A stretch of 19,620 nt of DNA from Legionella longbeachae (GTDB taxonomy: Bacteria; Pseudomonadota; Gammaproteobacteria; Legionellales; Legionellaceae), in assembly GCA_016191305.1 (NCBI GenBank), contig JACPOX010000103.1:1-19620 (forward strand), given 5' to 3'. The notes beneath the pieces were generated by a model. It searched no databases. It worked only from the letters and a program-made list of their open reading frames with translations, and was not told where the DNA came from. This document shows, in pieces, positions 5,996 through 13,698 of the stretch (the first letter of the stretch is position 1; each line of letters opens with the position of its first letter). Both the position numbers and the translations under genes were made by a program.

Positions 5996-6883
5996 ATGCT
6001 TACTAAAACAAATCAACTTAATGAAGCTCAGCTTAAAGCACTAGAGCAATTAAAAACCGTATGTAGAAAAACCGACGGAAGCGTTCCCAATTTATACATA
6101 CACTTATTAATGCAAAAAAGAAATTTGCCGACTAGTCTCTTATATTATGAGAAAAAACGATTAGTTGGGTTCTTAAGCGTTTTTTTCTTTTATGAAGATG
6201 CTGTTGAAATTGCCTTACTTGTCCATCCATCTTTTCGTCGAAAAGGTATTGCCAAAAAATTGCTTCGCAATATCTTACCCATTATTAGAGAACAATTTTT
6301 TTTCAAATTGATTTTCTCCGCTCCTTCACATCAAAACAATCATTGGCTACCTGCTCATGGGTTTTCTTATAAACATAGTGAATATTATATGGAGCGTCAT
6401 GATTTAAATCCTTTACTTGATTACAAAAAAAATCTGACTTATCGTGTTGCATCAGATTTGGACATTCCTTTGCTTTGTACCCTTGATGAAGCATGTTTCT
6501 TAAAAACACAAGAAGAATTAGTTCCGCGTTTTCAACACATACTTAGTGATAGAAATTACCAAATATTTCTTGCTTTTGAGAATAATCAACCCGTTGGTAA
6601 AGCTCATTTTCGCTGGCAAGACAATGGAGCAACCCTTTCTGATATTGCTGTTTTACCCAGCATGCAAGGAAAAGGCTTTGGAACCGCTTTGATTACGCAC
6701 TGTATAAATTATGCTTTGAGTGAAGGTAAACCCCATCTCAATCTCGATGTAGAAACTCACAATAAAAAAGCGCTTAGTTTATACACTCGATTAGGATTTC
6801 TGACTCAAAATGCTTGTGATTATTGGGAAATTAACTTAAACCTGCTAATACAAAAACTAGTTAAAATAAAACGCCGCCCATAA
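5996..6883 (+). CDS. vipF: VipF-like tandem-GNAT acetyltransferase (Dot/Icm effector)
   Basis: A 295-residue protein with two GNAT domains. Domain 1 (about 1-140) has the acetyl-CoA loop VHPSFRRKGIAKKLL (76-90); domain 2 (about 148-282) has VLPSMQGKGFGTALI (219-233) with the usual following DVETHNKKALSLYTRLGF. In L. pneumophila, VipF (lpg0103 by memory) is a tandem-GNAT effector injected into the host, reported to act on the translation factor eIF3; the ketoacyl-synthase neighbour agrees with that locus. The second domain has the better-kept cofactor loop, as expected if it is the catalytic one. No Shine-Dalgarno precedes the ATG; a TATAAT at 5975-5980 would leave a leader of only about 10 bases, or the gene is read with the DUF155 gene 77 bases upstream. 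The assignment comes from length, architecture and neighbourhood. Confidence 0.8.
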   Translation: MLTKTNQLNEAQLKALEQLKTVCRKTDGSVPNLYIHLLMQKRNLPTSLLYYEKKRLVGFLSVFFFYEDAVEIALLVHPSFRRKGIAKKLLRNILPIIREQFFFKLIFSAPSHQNNHWLPAHGFSYKHSEYYMERHDLNPLLDYKKNLTYRVASDLDIPLLCTLDEACFLKTQEELVPRFQHILSDRNYQIFLAFENNQPVGKAHFRWQDNGATLSDIAVLPSMQGKGFGTALITHCINYALSEGKPHLNLDVETHNKKALSLYTRLGFLTQNACDYWEINLNLLIQKLVKIKRRP

Positions 6884-6907
6884 ATTGACTCGGGTCTATG
6901 TGATTAA

Positions 6908-6997
6908 AAGAGGTACAATCGAAATCTGATTTTATCTGTAACAGAGTTACGAATTTTCGAAGAAGCCTAGAATCCTACTCGAAAACATAAACCTCTT
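6908..6997. other. Possible structured region downstream of vipF
   Basis: AAGAGGT (6908-6914) pairs with ACCTCTT (6991-6997), enclosing two hairpins: GTAAC-aga-GTTAC (6938-6950) and TTTTCGA/TCGAAAA (6954-6985, 18-base loop). Together they could form a three-way RNA fold or a vipF 3' processing or termination site. Stems are short and AT-rich, so chance is possible. Confidence 0.3.
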
Positions 6998-7007
6998 CAT
7001 ATAGGGC

Positions 7008-7037
7008 TTGACAGAATTTAAAGCCCACCTTTAGTAT
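7008..7037 (+). promoter_or_regulatory. Sigma-70 promoter for the ketoacyl synthase gene
   Basis: A perfect -35, TTGACA (7008-7013), an 18-base spacer, and TAGTAT (7032-7037). Predicted start near 7044, which places the 97-bp inverted repeat almost entirely in the ~124-base leader. Confidence 0.6.
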
Positions 7038-7134
7038 TATACCCTTTGCTACATTAGTTTTCGTGTGTTTTAGGCAATTTGAATTTTTTAAAAAATCATA
7101 GAATAAAAACTAAAAACTGATGTAAAAGGGTATA
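7038..7134. repeat. 97-bp near-perfect inverted repeat (long hairpin or MITE-like element)
   Basis: The left arm 7038-7061 and right arm 7113-7134 are inverted copies: ten exact pairs from TATACCCTTT, a GC bulge, TACAT, one T/C difference (a G-U pair in RNA), then AGTTTT. That is 21 of 22 positions with a 2-base gap. The loop (7062-7112) holds an ATTTTTT/AAAAAAT palindrome (7083-7096). The ends read TATACCC...GGGTATA, so a TA target duplication of an IS630/mariner-type MITE is possible; alternatively it is a leader RNA hairpin. Confidence 0.7.
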
Positions 7135-7167
7135 TCTTAAAAAAAGACCATGAAAAAAGGATCGTGA

Positions 7168-8397
7168 ATGAAAAAGAGGGCTGTAATAACCGGCATGGAA
7201 ATAACCTCCTCCATTGGAACAGGATTAAATAAATTTTGGGAAGCAGCAAGTCAAGGACGGTGCGGAATAAAAAAAATCCAAAGCTACGACCCTTATCCTT
7301 ATCCAACCCAAATTGCTGGAGAGATTACCGATTTTTCTTTGGAGCATCTTTCTCAATTTAATAAAAATAAACGTTATCCACGTGCTGCCCAATTTGCATT
7401 ATATTGTACTCACAAAGCAATAGAACAGTCAGGACTTACCACATCTGAACTCTGTAATGCTGGGACCTATATAGGTACAGGAATGGGAGGCTTTCCAGAA
7501 TCAGAAACCAGCTATAAAATGTTTTTTACTGAAAGTTGGAAAAAAATGCCCGCTCTGACTGTCATCAGAGGTATGTCCAATTCCATTGCAAATTTTATAG
7601 CCATAACATTTGGTCTTGGTGGACCCAACTCAACAATTTCAAATGCCTGTGTTTCATCAGCTGACGCCATAGCTACGGCATATCAACAGATTACTCAAGG
7701 CAAAATCTCCACTGCCATTTGTGGTGGTACTGAAGCGCCCCTCATGGAGTCAATAATGTCAGCTTGGTGTAAGCTGAAAGTAATGTCTACTAATAATGAC
7801 TGTCCTACAAAATCTTGCCGGCCTTTTGAACTTAATCGTGATGGAATGGTCATGGCGGAAGGAGCAGGTATTTTAGTTATTGAAGAATTAAGTCAAGCTA
7901 AAGCACGAGGCGCTCCCATTTTTGCAGAAATCATTGGATGCGGATCTAGCTGCGATGCATTTCATATCACCGCACCTTCTTCAAATGGGCAACAGAGGGC
8001 CATTCTCACTGCTTTAGATGATGCAAAACTATCACCTCAGGACGTCCAATATATCAAAGCTCACGGTACGGGCACACCCTTAAACGATAAAACTGAAACT
8101 CAAACCATTAAATCAGTCTTTGGAGAACAGGCCTATGCGATACCGATTACCGCACAAAAAGCCATGATCGGACATGCTATAGGTGCTTCCGGAGTAATGG
8201 AGGTCATTTCTACCTCTCTAAGCATGCAACATGATATGCTATTACCAACTATTAATTTAGAAACCCCCGATCCCCTTTGCGATCTAGATTATGTACCCAA
8301 TATAACACGTAAAAAATCCATTGATATTGCATTATCTAATCATTTTGCCTTCGGCGGAGCTAACGTTGCCTTGGTTTTACGTAGGTATATAAAATAA
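7168..8397 (+). CDS. FabF-like beta-ketoacyl-ACP synthase (KAS)
   Basis: A 409-residue thiolase-fold condensing enzyme that extends acyl-ACP with malonyl-ACP units. The Cys-His-His triad of KAS II-type enzymes is intact: C161 in ISNACVSSADAI, H299 in KAHGTGTPLNDKTE, H336 in KAMIGHAIGASG, with the glycine-rich C-terminal NHFAFGGANVALVLRR. Length agrees with FabF (about 412). The start at 7168 has AAGGAT about 6-9 bases upstream. No acyl carrier protein, ketoreductase or dehydratase gene lies next to it, so it is an orphan rather than part of the main fab operon; it may make a special fatty acid or polyketide-like product (inference). It is next to vipF, as recalled for L. pneumophila. Its stop is only three bases from the stop of the convergent beta-barrel gene. 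Confidence 0.88.
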   Translation: MKKRAVITGMEITSSIGTGLNKFWEAASQGRCGIKKIQSYDPYPYPTQIAGEITDFSLEHLSQFNKNKRYPRAAQFALYCTHKAIEQSGLTTSELCNAGTYIGTGMGGFPESETSYKMFFTESWKKMPALTVIRGMSNSIANFIAITFGLGGPNSTISNACVSSADAIATAYQQITQGKISTAICGGTEAPLMESIMSAWCKLKVMSTNNDCPTKSCRPFELNRDGMVMAEGAGILVIEELSQAKARGAPIFAEIIGCGSSCDAFHITAPSSNGQQRAILTALDDAKLSPQDVQYIKAHGTGTPLNDKTETQTIKSVFGEQAYAIPITAQKAMIGHAIGASGVMEVISTSLSMQHDMLLPTINLETPDPLCDLDYVPNITRKKSIDIALSNHFAFGGANVALVLRRYIK

Positions 8398-8400
8398 AGG

Positions 8401-9174
8401 TTAAAACACATAGCTTAAACTAAACAACAATTCTGTAGTATAGAGATGAGGCATGCCTGGGCCTTGGTTAAGATTTGTAGCGGAATCACCACCTAGATAA
8501 TTTTTACCCCAATCTGCAAACTCAACACCTAAGCCTACTTGCCAGTTAGGACTTAACATTTTTTGTACTCCAAGTCCGAGAGTATAAGAAAAAGCGACTA
8601 CACTATTCGTATCAAACCAATATTTAGGATAGAGAACTGGATTAATTGTTGTAGAAAGAAAATCATGAGCATGGTTAAAACCCACGCCAAAACTGCCGCT
8701 GAGATAGGGTTGTACTAATGCGAAACCATTTGCAATTAGTTTACCCTTCATTTCAGCACGTACATGGCTCACTTTATAACTATAAGTATAAACATTGGGT
8801 ACCCCATTAACATTAACCACACCAGAAAGACTGGCATCACTGGCGGCAGCAACTCCAAGACCAAGTTGCCCAATAACATTGCTAGCACCTATAAAATTCT
8901 GTAAGCCGAAATATAATTCACCAGTTCCTAAAAAATCCGATTTGGAATCAGCAATATAATAATTGGACATAGGAGGTGGAAAAGGATACAGATATTGATC
9001 CTTCCCTGGATTTGACCACGCAGGACCTCCGCTGATCGTGATAATTGAGGACCAGGCCTGTGCTACAACTGGAGCATATAAATCAACCGTAGCTAACACA
9101 TTTGTGGTAAATAAAGCACAAAATCCAAAAATGAATATTCCTCTAAACATACCTATCCTTTTGATTTTATTCAT
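8401..9174 (-). CDS. Outer-membrane beta-barrel protein
   Basis: A 257-residue secreted protein. A signal peptide (NKIKRIG, hydrophobic FIFGFCALFTT, cleavage after NVLA) is followed by alternating polar/hydrophobic strands with many Gly, Tyr and aromatic residues, for example GTGELYFGLQNFIG, VQPYLSGSFGVGFNHAH, VAFSYTLGLGVQKML and WQVGLGVEFADWG. It ends in ELLFSLSYVF, the aromatic-terminal strand used for BAM-mediated insertion. Size suggests an 8- to 10-strand barrel of the opacity/OmpW-like type common in Legionella. An ATG at 9180 is two codons upstream, but GGGA sits only at a useful distance from the ATG at 9174. It is divergent from lpxD and convergent with the ketoacyl synthase, with three bases between the stops. 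Confidence 0.82.
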   Translation of the reverse strand: MNKIKRIGMFRGIFIFGFCALFTTNVLATVDLYAPVVAQAWSSIITISGGPAWSNPGKDQYLYPFPPPMSNYYIADSKSDFLGTGELYFGLQNFIGASNVIGQLGLGVAAASDASLSGVVNVNGVPNVYTYSYKVSHVRAEMKGKLIANGFALVQPYLSGSFGVGFNHAHDFLSTTINPVLYPKYWFDTNSVVAFSYTLGLGVQKMLSPNWQVGLGVEFADWGKNYLGGDSATNLNQGPGMPHLYTTELLFSLSYVF

Positions 9175-9205
9175 AGTCATCCCAAAATAGTCAAGTTAAT
9201 TTTAT

Positions 9206-9283
9206 ACCTTATTTAGATCTACTTTTCTATACTTCATACATTCTCATTTTTTCCTCGAAAATGAAGTATAAGGGGTATATAAT
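9206..9283. promoter_or_regulatory. Shared control region of the beta-barrel gene and lpxD
   Basis: On the plus strand TATAAT (9278-9283) is a good -10 for lpxD with a weak -35. Perfect inverted copies TATACTTCAT and ATGAAGTATA lie about 9228-9270, with ATTTT/AAAAT nested inside. The -10 lies downstream of an in-frame ATG at 9261, so translation must start at 9309. Confidence 0.35.
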
Positions 9284-9308
9284 TAGCTATTTTGCAAAAG
9301 GCCAACAA

Positions 9309-10314
9309 ATGAGTTATTCGCTAGGTGATATAGCAACTAGGGTGCAAGGGGTAGTTATAGGAGATGACTCAATTCGCATTTCTTCCTTATCGCCTATTAA
9401 TGAAATTATTCCTGGAAGTCTGGTATTTGCGGACAACAATGAAAATATAAAATTAGCAGAAGTTTCATCGGCGGCTGCCATATTAGTCAGCCAACATATT
9501 TCTAGTTCTCAAAAACCATTAATTCAGGTCCAGCATCCTTTTAAAGCTTTTATTACCCTCATGCATCATTTCAATCCTTCACAAAAAATTACTCCTTGCG
9601 TTCATCCTACTGCCATTATTGGGGAAGAAGTACAACTTGGTGAACAGGTGTTTATAGGTCCATATGTTGTGATTGAATCAGGTAGTGTCATTGGAGACAA
9701 TTGTGTTCTCAAAAGCCATATCCATATCGGTCATAACGTTACAATTGGGAATAACAGCACTATCCATTCGCACGTTACCATATACGACAAGTGTCAAATT
9801 GGCAGTAAAGTCACAATACATGCTTCTACTGTTATTGGTTCGGATGGTTTTGGTTATACCTTTGTTGATAATAAACACCTCAAAGTCCCGCATATAGGGC
9901 ATGTTATTATTGAAGATGAAGTGGAAATAGGTGCAAATAGCGCAGTAGATCGAGCTACTATGGGTGCAACTGTAATAATTAGGTAAGCACAATATTCTGT
10001 GTGGATTTACTGGTATAGCGGGAAGTACTACTTCTGGAGATCATGTTATTTTTGCCGCCAATGTTGGTGTTAGTGACCACGTACGCATTGATGATGGTGT
10101 AGTATTAGGTGCTCGGACAGGAGTGCCCCCTAACAAACATCTGAAAGCAGGAAACGTTTATTTAGGCAACCCAGCACGACCTAAAGATATTGCAATTCAA
10201 CATGAGCTAAGCGTCAATCGTATTCCTTTAATGCGGAAAAAAATTAAAGCACTTTCGGAACAAATTGATTTATTGAAAAAACAACTAGGAACTGTTGACC
10301 ATTCGCTGGATTGA
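9309..10314 (+). pseudogene. lpxD: UDP-3-O-acylglucosamine N-acyltransferase, broken by deletion and frameshift
   Basis: LpxD adds the N-linked hydroxy-acyl chain in lipid A synthesis. The first part (9309-9986) has the N-terminal uridine-binding domain ([11 protein letters not shown]...) and many hexapeptide repeats through GSDGFGYTF to [16 protein letters not shown], then two foreign codons and TAA. The second part continues in another frame from about 9979 to 10314 ([20 protein letters not shown]..., then [17 protein letters not shown] and the C-terminal helix). Against E. coli LpxD, about 17 residues (GNGVIIDNQCQIAHNVV region) are missing and one stray base remains, which fits a deletion of about 50 bp. 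The lost segment holds the catalytic His of the QIAHNV motif, so neither fragment can be active. The ATG at 9309 has AAAGG upstream. polA follows 29 bases after the old stop. A sequencing error would not remove 50 bp cleanly, but an assembly error cannot be excluded. Confidence 0.85.
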
Positions 10315-10343
10315 AAACAAACCTAGTCACACAAGAGGCAATT

Positions 10344-13028
10344 ATGAAATCCCCCTTGATTCTCATTGACGGTTCATCCTATTTTTTCCGTGCATTCCAT
10401 GCGCTACCTCCTTTAACCAATTCAAAAGGACAACCGACAGGAGCCATCTATGGGGTGGCTAATATGATTAAAAAACTCATTAAGGATTATCAACCGGAAG
10501 AATTGGCTGTAGTCTTTGATGCTAAGGGAAAAACATTTAGGGATGAATGGTATCCAGAATATAAAGCGCATAGGCCACCTATGCCCCAAGAGCTTAGTTC
10601 ACAATTTGAACCTTTAATCCAGTTATTACAAGCATTGGGACTTCCCATATTAATTATTGAGGGGGTTGAAGCGGACGATGTCATTGGAACTTTGGCCAAA
10701 CAAGCTACTGAGCAAGGGATTCCTGTAGTCATTTCTACAGGGGATAAAGATATGGCTCAACTTGTCAACGAACATATCTCCCTCATCAATACTATGAGTA
10801 ATTCAAGCATGGATATTGAAGGGGTCAAAACCAAATTTGGAATAACACCTGAACAAATTATTGATTACCTTAGCCTTATTGGTGATAACGTAGATAATGT
10901 TCCTGGAGTCACCAAATGTGGGCCTAAAACAGCAGTCAAATGGCTAATGGAATACCAAACTCTCGACAATCTAATCCAAAATGCACATGAAATAGGTGGT
11001 AAAATTGGTGAATATTTACGTGCAAGCATTCCACAATTAGCGTTATCCAAAAGATTGGTCACCATTAAAACAGATGTAGCTTTACCATTAAGCTGGGGGG
11101 AATTAAGACCAAGCCTTATGCAGAAAGAACGATTAATCGAACTAGTTCGTGAGTTTGAATTTAAAAATTGGCTAAAGGAACTCTTAGAAGAAACTGAAAA
11201 GTCATCTCCAGAAAAAGTAAGTGTTACAAACACAGCTTTTGAAATGATTACTACCAATCAACAATTAAATCATTGGTTGAATCAACTGCAAAATTGCGAT
11301 GTATTCTGCCTCGATACAGAAACAACCAGTCTTGATATCATGACAGCAGAAATTGTAGGAATTTCCTTGGCAATTGAAGAGGGAAAAGCAGCATATATTC
11401 CATTATGTCATACAGATGGCAGCCCACAGTTAATTCGGGAGGAAGTATTGAGTGCCTTAAAACCGATATTAGAAAATCCGACTATAAAAAAAATCGGTCA
11501 AAATCTCAAATACGATTACTCTGTTTTGAAAAATCATGGTATTTGTTTACAGGGTATTCGTTATGACACGATGTTGGAATCCTACGTGCTCAGCAGTGGT
11601 ACAGGTCGCCATGATATGGATTCTCTAGCTTTAAAGTATCTGGGGCATAAGACCATCAGCTATGAAGATGTTGCAGGGAAAGGAGCAAAACAGCTGCGTT
11701 TCGATCAAATTCCAGTTGATAAAGCAGGTGCTTATGCAGCAGAAGATGTAGATATTACTCTCCAACTTCATCATAAACTCTTGCCTATGATTCCAGAATC
11801 CGTACAAAAAGTATTTAGTGACATAGAGATACCCTTGATCACGGTACTTGCAGACATGGAGAGGCTTGGAGTACTCGTTGATCCTCTAACACTTGAACAA
11901 CATGGGAACCGATTAAAAGAGCGTATTTATGCACTGGAAGAAGAAGCCTTAGCTCTAGCAGGTAAACCTTTCAATCTGAACTCTCCCAAACAATTACAAG
12001 AAATTCTCTTTGATACACATAAGCTTCCTGTTATCGCAAAAACACCCACGGGACAACCTTCAACAGCCGAATCAGTACTACAAGAGCTATCGTATGATTA
12101 TCGTCTTGCAGCTGTAATTCTTGAATATCGTAGTTTAACCAAACTAGTTTCTACTTATATCGATTCTCTGCCTAAAAAAATTAATCCGCAAACTCATAGA
12201 ATTCATACATCTTATAATCAAGCGGTCACGGCCACTGGCAGACTCTCCTCCAGCGAACCTAATTTACAAAACATTCCTATACGCAGTGAAGAAGGCCGTC
12301 TGATTCGTACTGCATTCATCGCTCCTGAAAACTGTATCATTCTTGCCGCAGATTATTCTCAAATTGAATTACGTATCATGGCTCATTTATCACAAGATGA
12401 AAATTTGCTAAAAGCCTTTGCTCAAGGCTGGGATATTCATGCAGCAACTGCCAGCGAAATTTTTGAAACACCATTAGAAGATGTGAGCAACGAACAACGA
12501 CGCAGAGCGAAAGCAGTGAATTTTGGATTGATTTATGGGATGTCCTCTTTTGGTTTGGCAAAACAAATTGGGGTGGAACGTCAAGATGCGCAATATTATA
12601 TCAATACTTATTTTCAACGATACCCAAAAGTATTGGAATACATGAACAGGACCCGTGAACAAGCTCATCAACAGGGTTACGTAGAAACATTATTCGGCAG
12701 ACGCTTGTATTTACCTGAAATTAATACCCGCAATCTCATGCGACAAAAAGCAGCAGAGCGAACAGCCATTAATGCACCCATGCAAGGAACTGCAGCAGAC
12801 ATCATTAAAAAAGCCATGTTATCCATTGCAAACTGGCAGAATAATCAAAAAAACTCGCCGGCAAGAATGATCATGCAAGTCCATGACGAATTAGTTTTTG
12901 AAGTAAAAAATAATGAGATAGAGCCAACTAAAAATACAGTTCGAGAATTAATGGAACATGCAGTGAAACTATCTGTACCACTTGTAGTTTCTATTGGGAC
13001 AGGAGTTAATTGGGATGCCGCCCATTAA
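10344..13028 (+). CDS. polA: DNA polymerase I
   Basis: An 894-residue Pol I used in Okazaki fragment maturation and repair. Domains in order: 5'-3' exonuclease (about 1-290; LILIDGSSYFFRAFHALPP, VEADDVIGTLA, STGDKDMAQLV), 3'-5' proofreading exonuclease (about 305-490) with D324 and E326 in CLDTETTSLD, KIGQNLKYD and YAAEDVDITLQLH, and the polymerase domain with motif A D670 in AADYSQIELR, motif B RRRAKAVNFGLIYGMS and motif C D848 in MQVHDELVFEV. All catalytic acids of proofreading and polymerisation are present, so this is a full-activity enzyme, close to the E. coli length (928). The frame is open back to a TTG at 10311 overlapping the lpxD stop, but AAGAGG five bases before the ATG at 10344 and homology decide the start. 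No promoter is evident in the 29-base gap, so transcription may come through lpxD. Confidence 0.97.
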   Translation: MKSPLILIDGSSYFFRAFHALPPLTNSKGQPTGAIYGVANMIKKLIKDYQPEELAVVFDAKGKTFRDEWYPEYKAHRPPMPQELSSQFEPLIQLLQALGLPILIIEGVEADDVIGTLAKQATEQGIPVVISTGDKDMAQLVNEHISLINTMSNSSMDIEGVKTKFGITPEQIIDYLSLIGDNVDNVPGVTKCGPKTAVKWLMEYQTLDNLIQNAHEIGGKIGEYLRASIPQLALSKRLVTIKTDVALPLSWGELRPSLMQKERLIELVREFEFKNWLKELLEETEKSSPEKVSVTNTAFEMITTNQQLNHWLNQLQNCDVFCLDTETTSLDIMTAEIVGISLAIEEGKAAYIPLCHTDGSPQLIREEVLSALKPILENPTIKKIGQNLKYDYSVLKNHGICLQGIRYDTMLESYVLSSGTGRHDMDSLALKYLGHKTISYEDVAGKGAKQLRFDQIPVDKAGAYAAEDVDITLQLHHKLLPMIPESVQKVFSDIEIPLITVLADMERLGVLVDPLTLEQHGNRLKERIYALEEEALALAGKPFNLNSPKQLQEILFDTHKLPVIAKTPTGQPSTAESVLQELSYDYRLAAVILEYRSLTKLVSTYIDSLPKKINPQTHRIHTSYNQAVTATGRLSSSEPNLQNIPIRSEEGRLIRTAFIAPENCIILAADYSQIELRIMAHLSQDENLLKAFAQGWDIHAATASEIFETPLEDVSNEQRRRAKAVNFGLIYGMSSFGLAKQIGVERQDAQYYINTYFQRYPKVLEYMNRTREQAHQQGYVETLFGRRLYLPEINTRNLMRQKAAERTAINAPMQGTAADIIKKAMLSIANWQNNQKNSPARMIMQVHDELVFEVKNNEIEPTKNTVRELMEHAVKLSVPLVVSIGTGVNWDAAH

Positions 13029-13077
13029 GGCAAGCCAAACATGTCGCATAAGGACGGAGATTGTTCTAAATTAACAC

Positions 13078-13512
13078 TTAAGATTGGTTTCCTGCAAATA
13101 TGCGATTTTTCACCCTTTGCTGATCGAAATAATGACTCAAAGTTTTGCGAATACATTCAGGACTTACTGTTTTAGTCCAAGTGTTATATTCGTTAACTAA
13201 TCGATTATGTTGAATAAAAACTTTGGCAAAAGCCCCTCGCATAAACTCTGAGTCTGACCAAACAATAAGAGGAAGATAGGGGTATTTTTGCAGCAATTGA
13301 GCAGCAAGCTGTGGGCCATGAGTTGATAATTCATCAATCAAACTCAGTTCTCCATCAATAATTACCAAATCCGGTATATTAATCTCCAAAGCAGATAAAG
13401 CATCGTGACTATTATTTACAATAGCTACTAAAGAGGATGGATTAACCAATTCCAAAAGACGGCACAAGCAAAATGCATTAAAAGCGTTGTCTTCAATAAT
13501 TAATACACGCAT
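13078..13512 (-). CDS. Stand-alone response-regulator receiver domain
   Basis: A 144-residue CheY-like receiver without an output domain. The acidic pair E7/D8 (LIIEDNAFN), the phospho-acceptor D53 (LVIIDGELSL), the Ser86 switch position (PLIVWSDSE) and a lysine near 114 (TWTKTVSP, without the usual following Pro) are in the expected order. Such proteins act as phosphotransfer intermediates or by protein contact; no sensor kinase is encoded nearby. The start at 13512 has AGGGAG about 7 bases upstream. It is convergent with polA and divergent from the unknown gene at 13699. A possible promoter on the minus strand begins with TTGACC in the divergent region, but its -10 is weak. Confidence 0.8.
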   Translation of the reverse strand: MRVLIIEDNAFNAFCLCRLLELVNPSSLVAIVNNSHDALSALEINIPDLVIIDGELSLIDELSTHGPQLAAQLLQKYPYLPLIVWSDSEFMRGAFAKVFIQHNRLVNEYNTWTKTVSPECIRKTLSHYFDQQRVKNRIFAGNQS

Positions 13513-13628
13513 TTTTGACTCCCTGTCATTTATGAATTAAGTATAAAGATCAAACCTTAAGGAAGACTTAACAAGTTAATAAAATTAAAGGTCAAAAAAG
13601 GGAACATTTCTATTTTGCCGCCACACAA

Positions 13629-13657
13629 TTGGAAAAATTATAACCGCTTAATATAAT
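13629..13657 (+). promoter_or_regulatory. Sigma-70 promoter for the unknown gene at 13699
   Basis: TTGGAA (13629-13634), a 17-base spacer and perfect TATAAT (13652-13657). Transcription would start near 13664, leaving a 35-base leader to the ATG at 13699 and only about 5 bases to the ATG at 13669, which supports the later start. CTTAATATA (13647-13655) overlaps the -10 and is close to the half-site I recall for Legionella PmrA, but only one copy is seen. Confidence 0.55.
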
Positions 13658-13698
13658 ATTACGATAGAATGCTTGGAATTTATTATTTAGGGGAAAAT

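Noticed and set aside
4365..9280. Shared motif TATACCC upstream of several genes (4367, 7038, rc 7128, rc 9273)
   Set aside because: A 7-mer of this kind is expected two or three times by chance in an AT-rich window this size; no consistent position relative to start codons.
9261..9308. Longer LpxD start at 9261
   Set aside because: This ATG lies upstream of the likely -10 (9278-9283); the ATG at 9309 has a ribosome site and matches the family N-terminus.
10123..10314. Separate small gene beginning [10 protein letters not shown]
   Set aside because: It is the in-frame C-terminal end of the broken lpxD (hexapeptide end and C-terminal helix), not an independent gene.
9979..10314. Programmed frameshift that would restore LpxD
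   Set aside because: No slippery sequence is seen at 9969-9990, and restoring the frame would still leave the catalytic-His segment missing.
10865..11257. 130-codon minus-strand frame inside polA
   Set aside because: Lies opposite conserved polA exonuclease sequence; Ser/Leu-rich composition typical of an antisense shadow.
13647..13655. PmrA-type binding site
   Set aside because: Only one imperfect copy overlapping the -10 is seen; the known arrangement uses tandem copies, so it is noted but not called.
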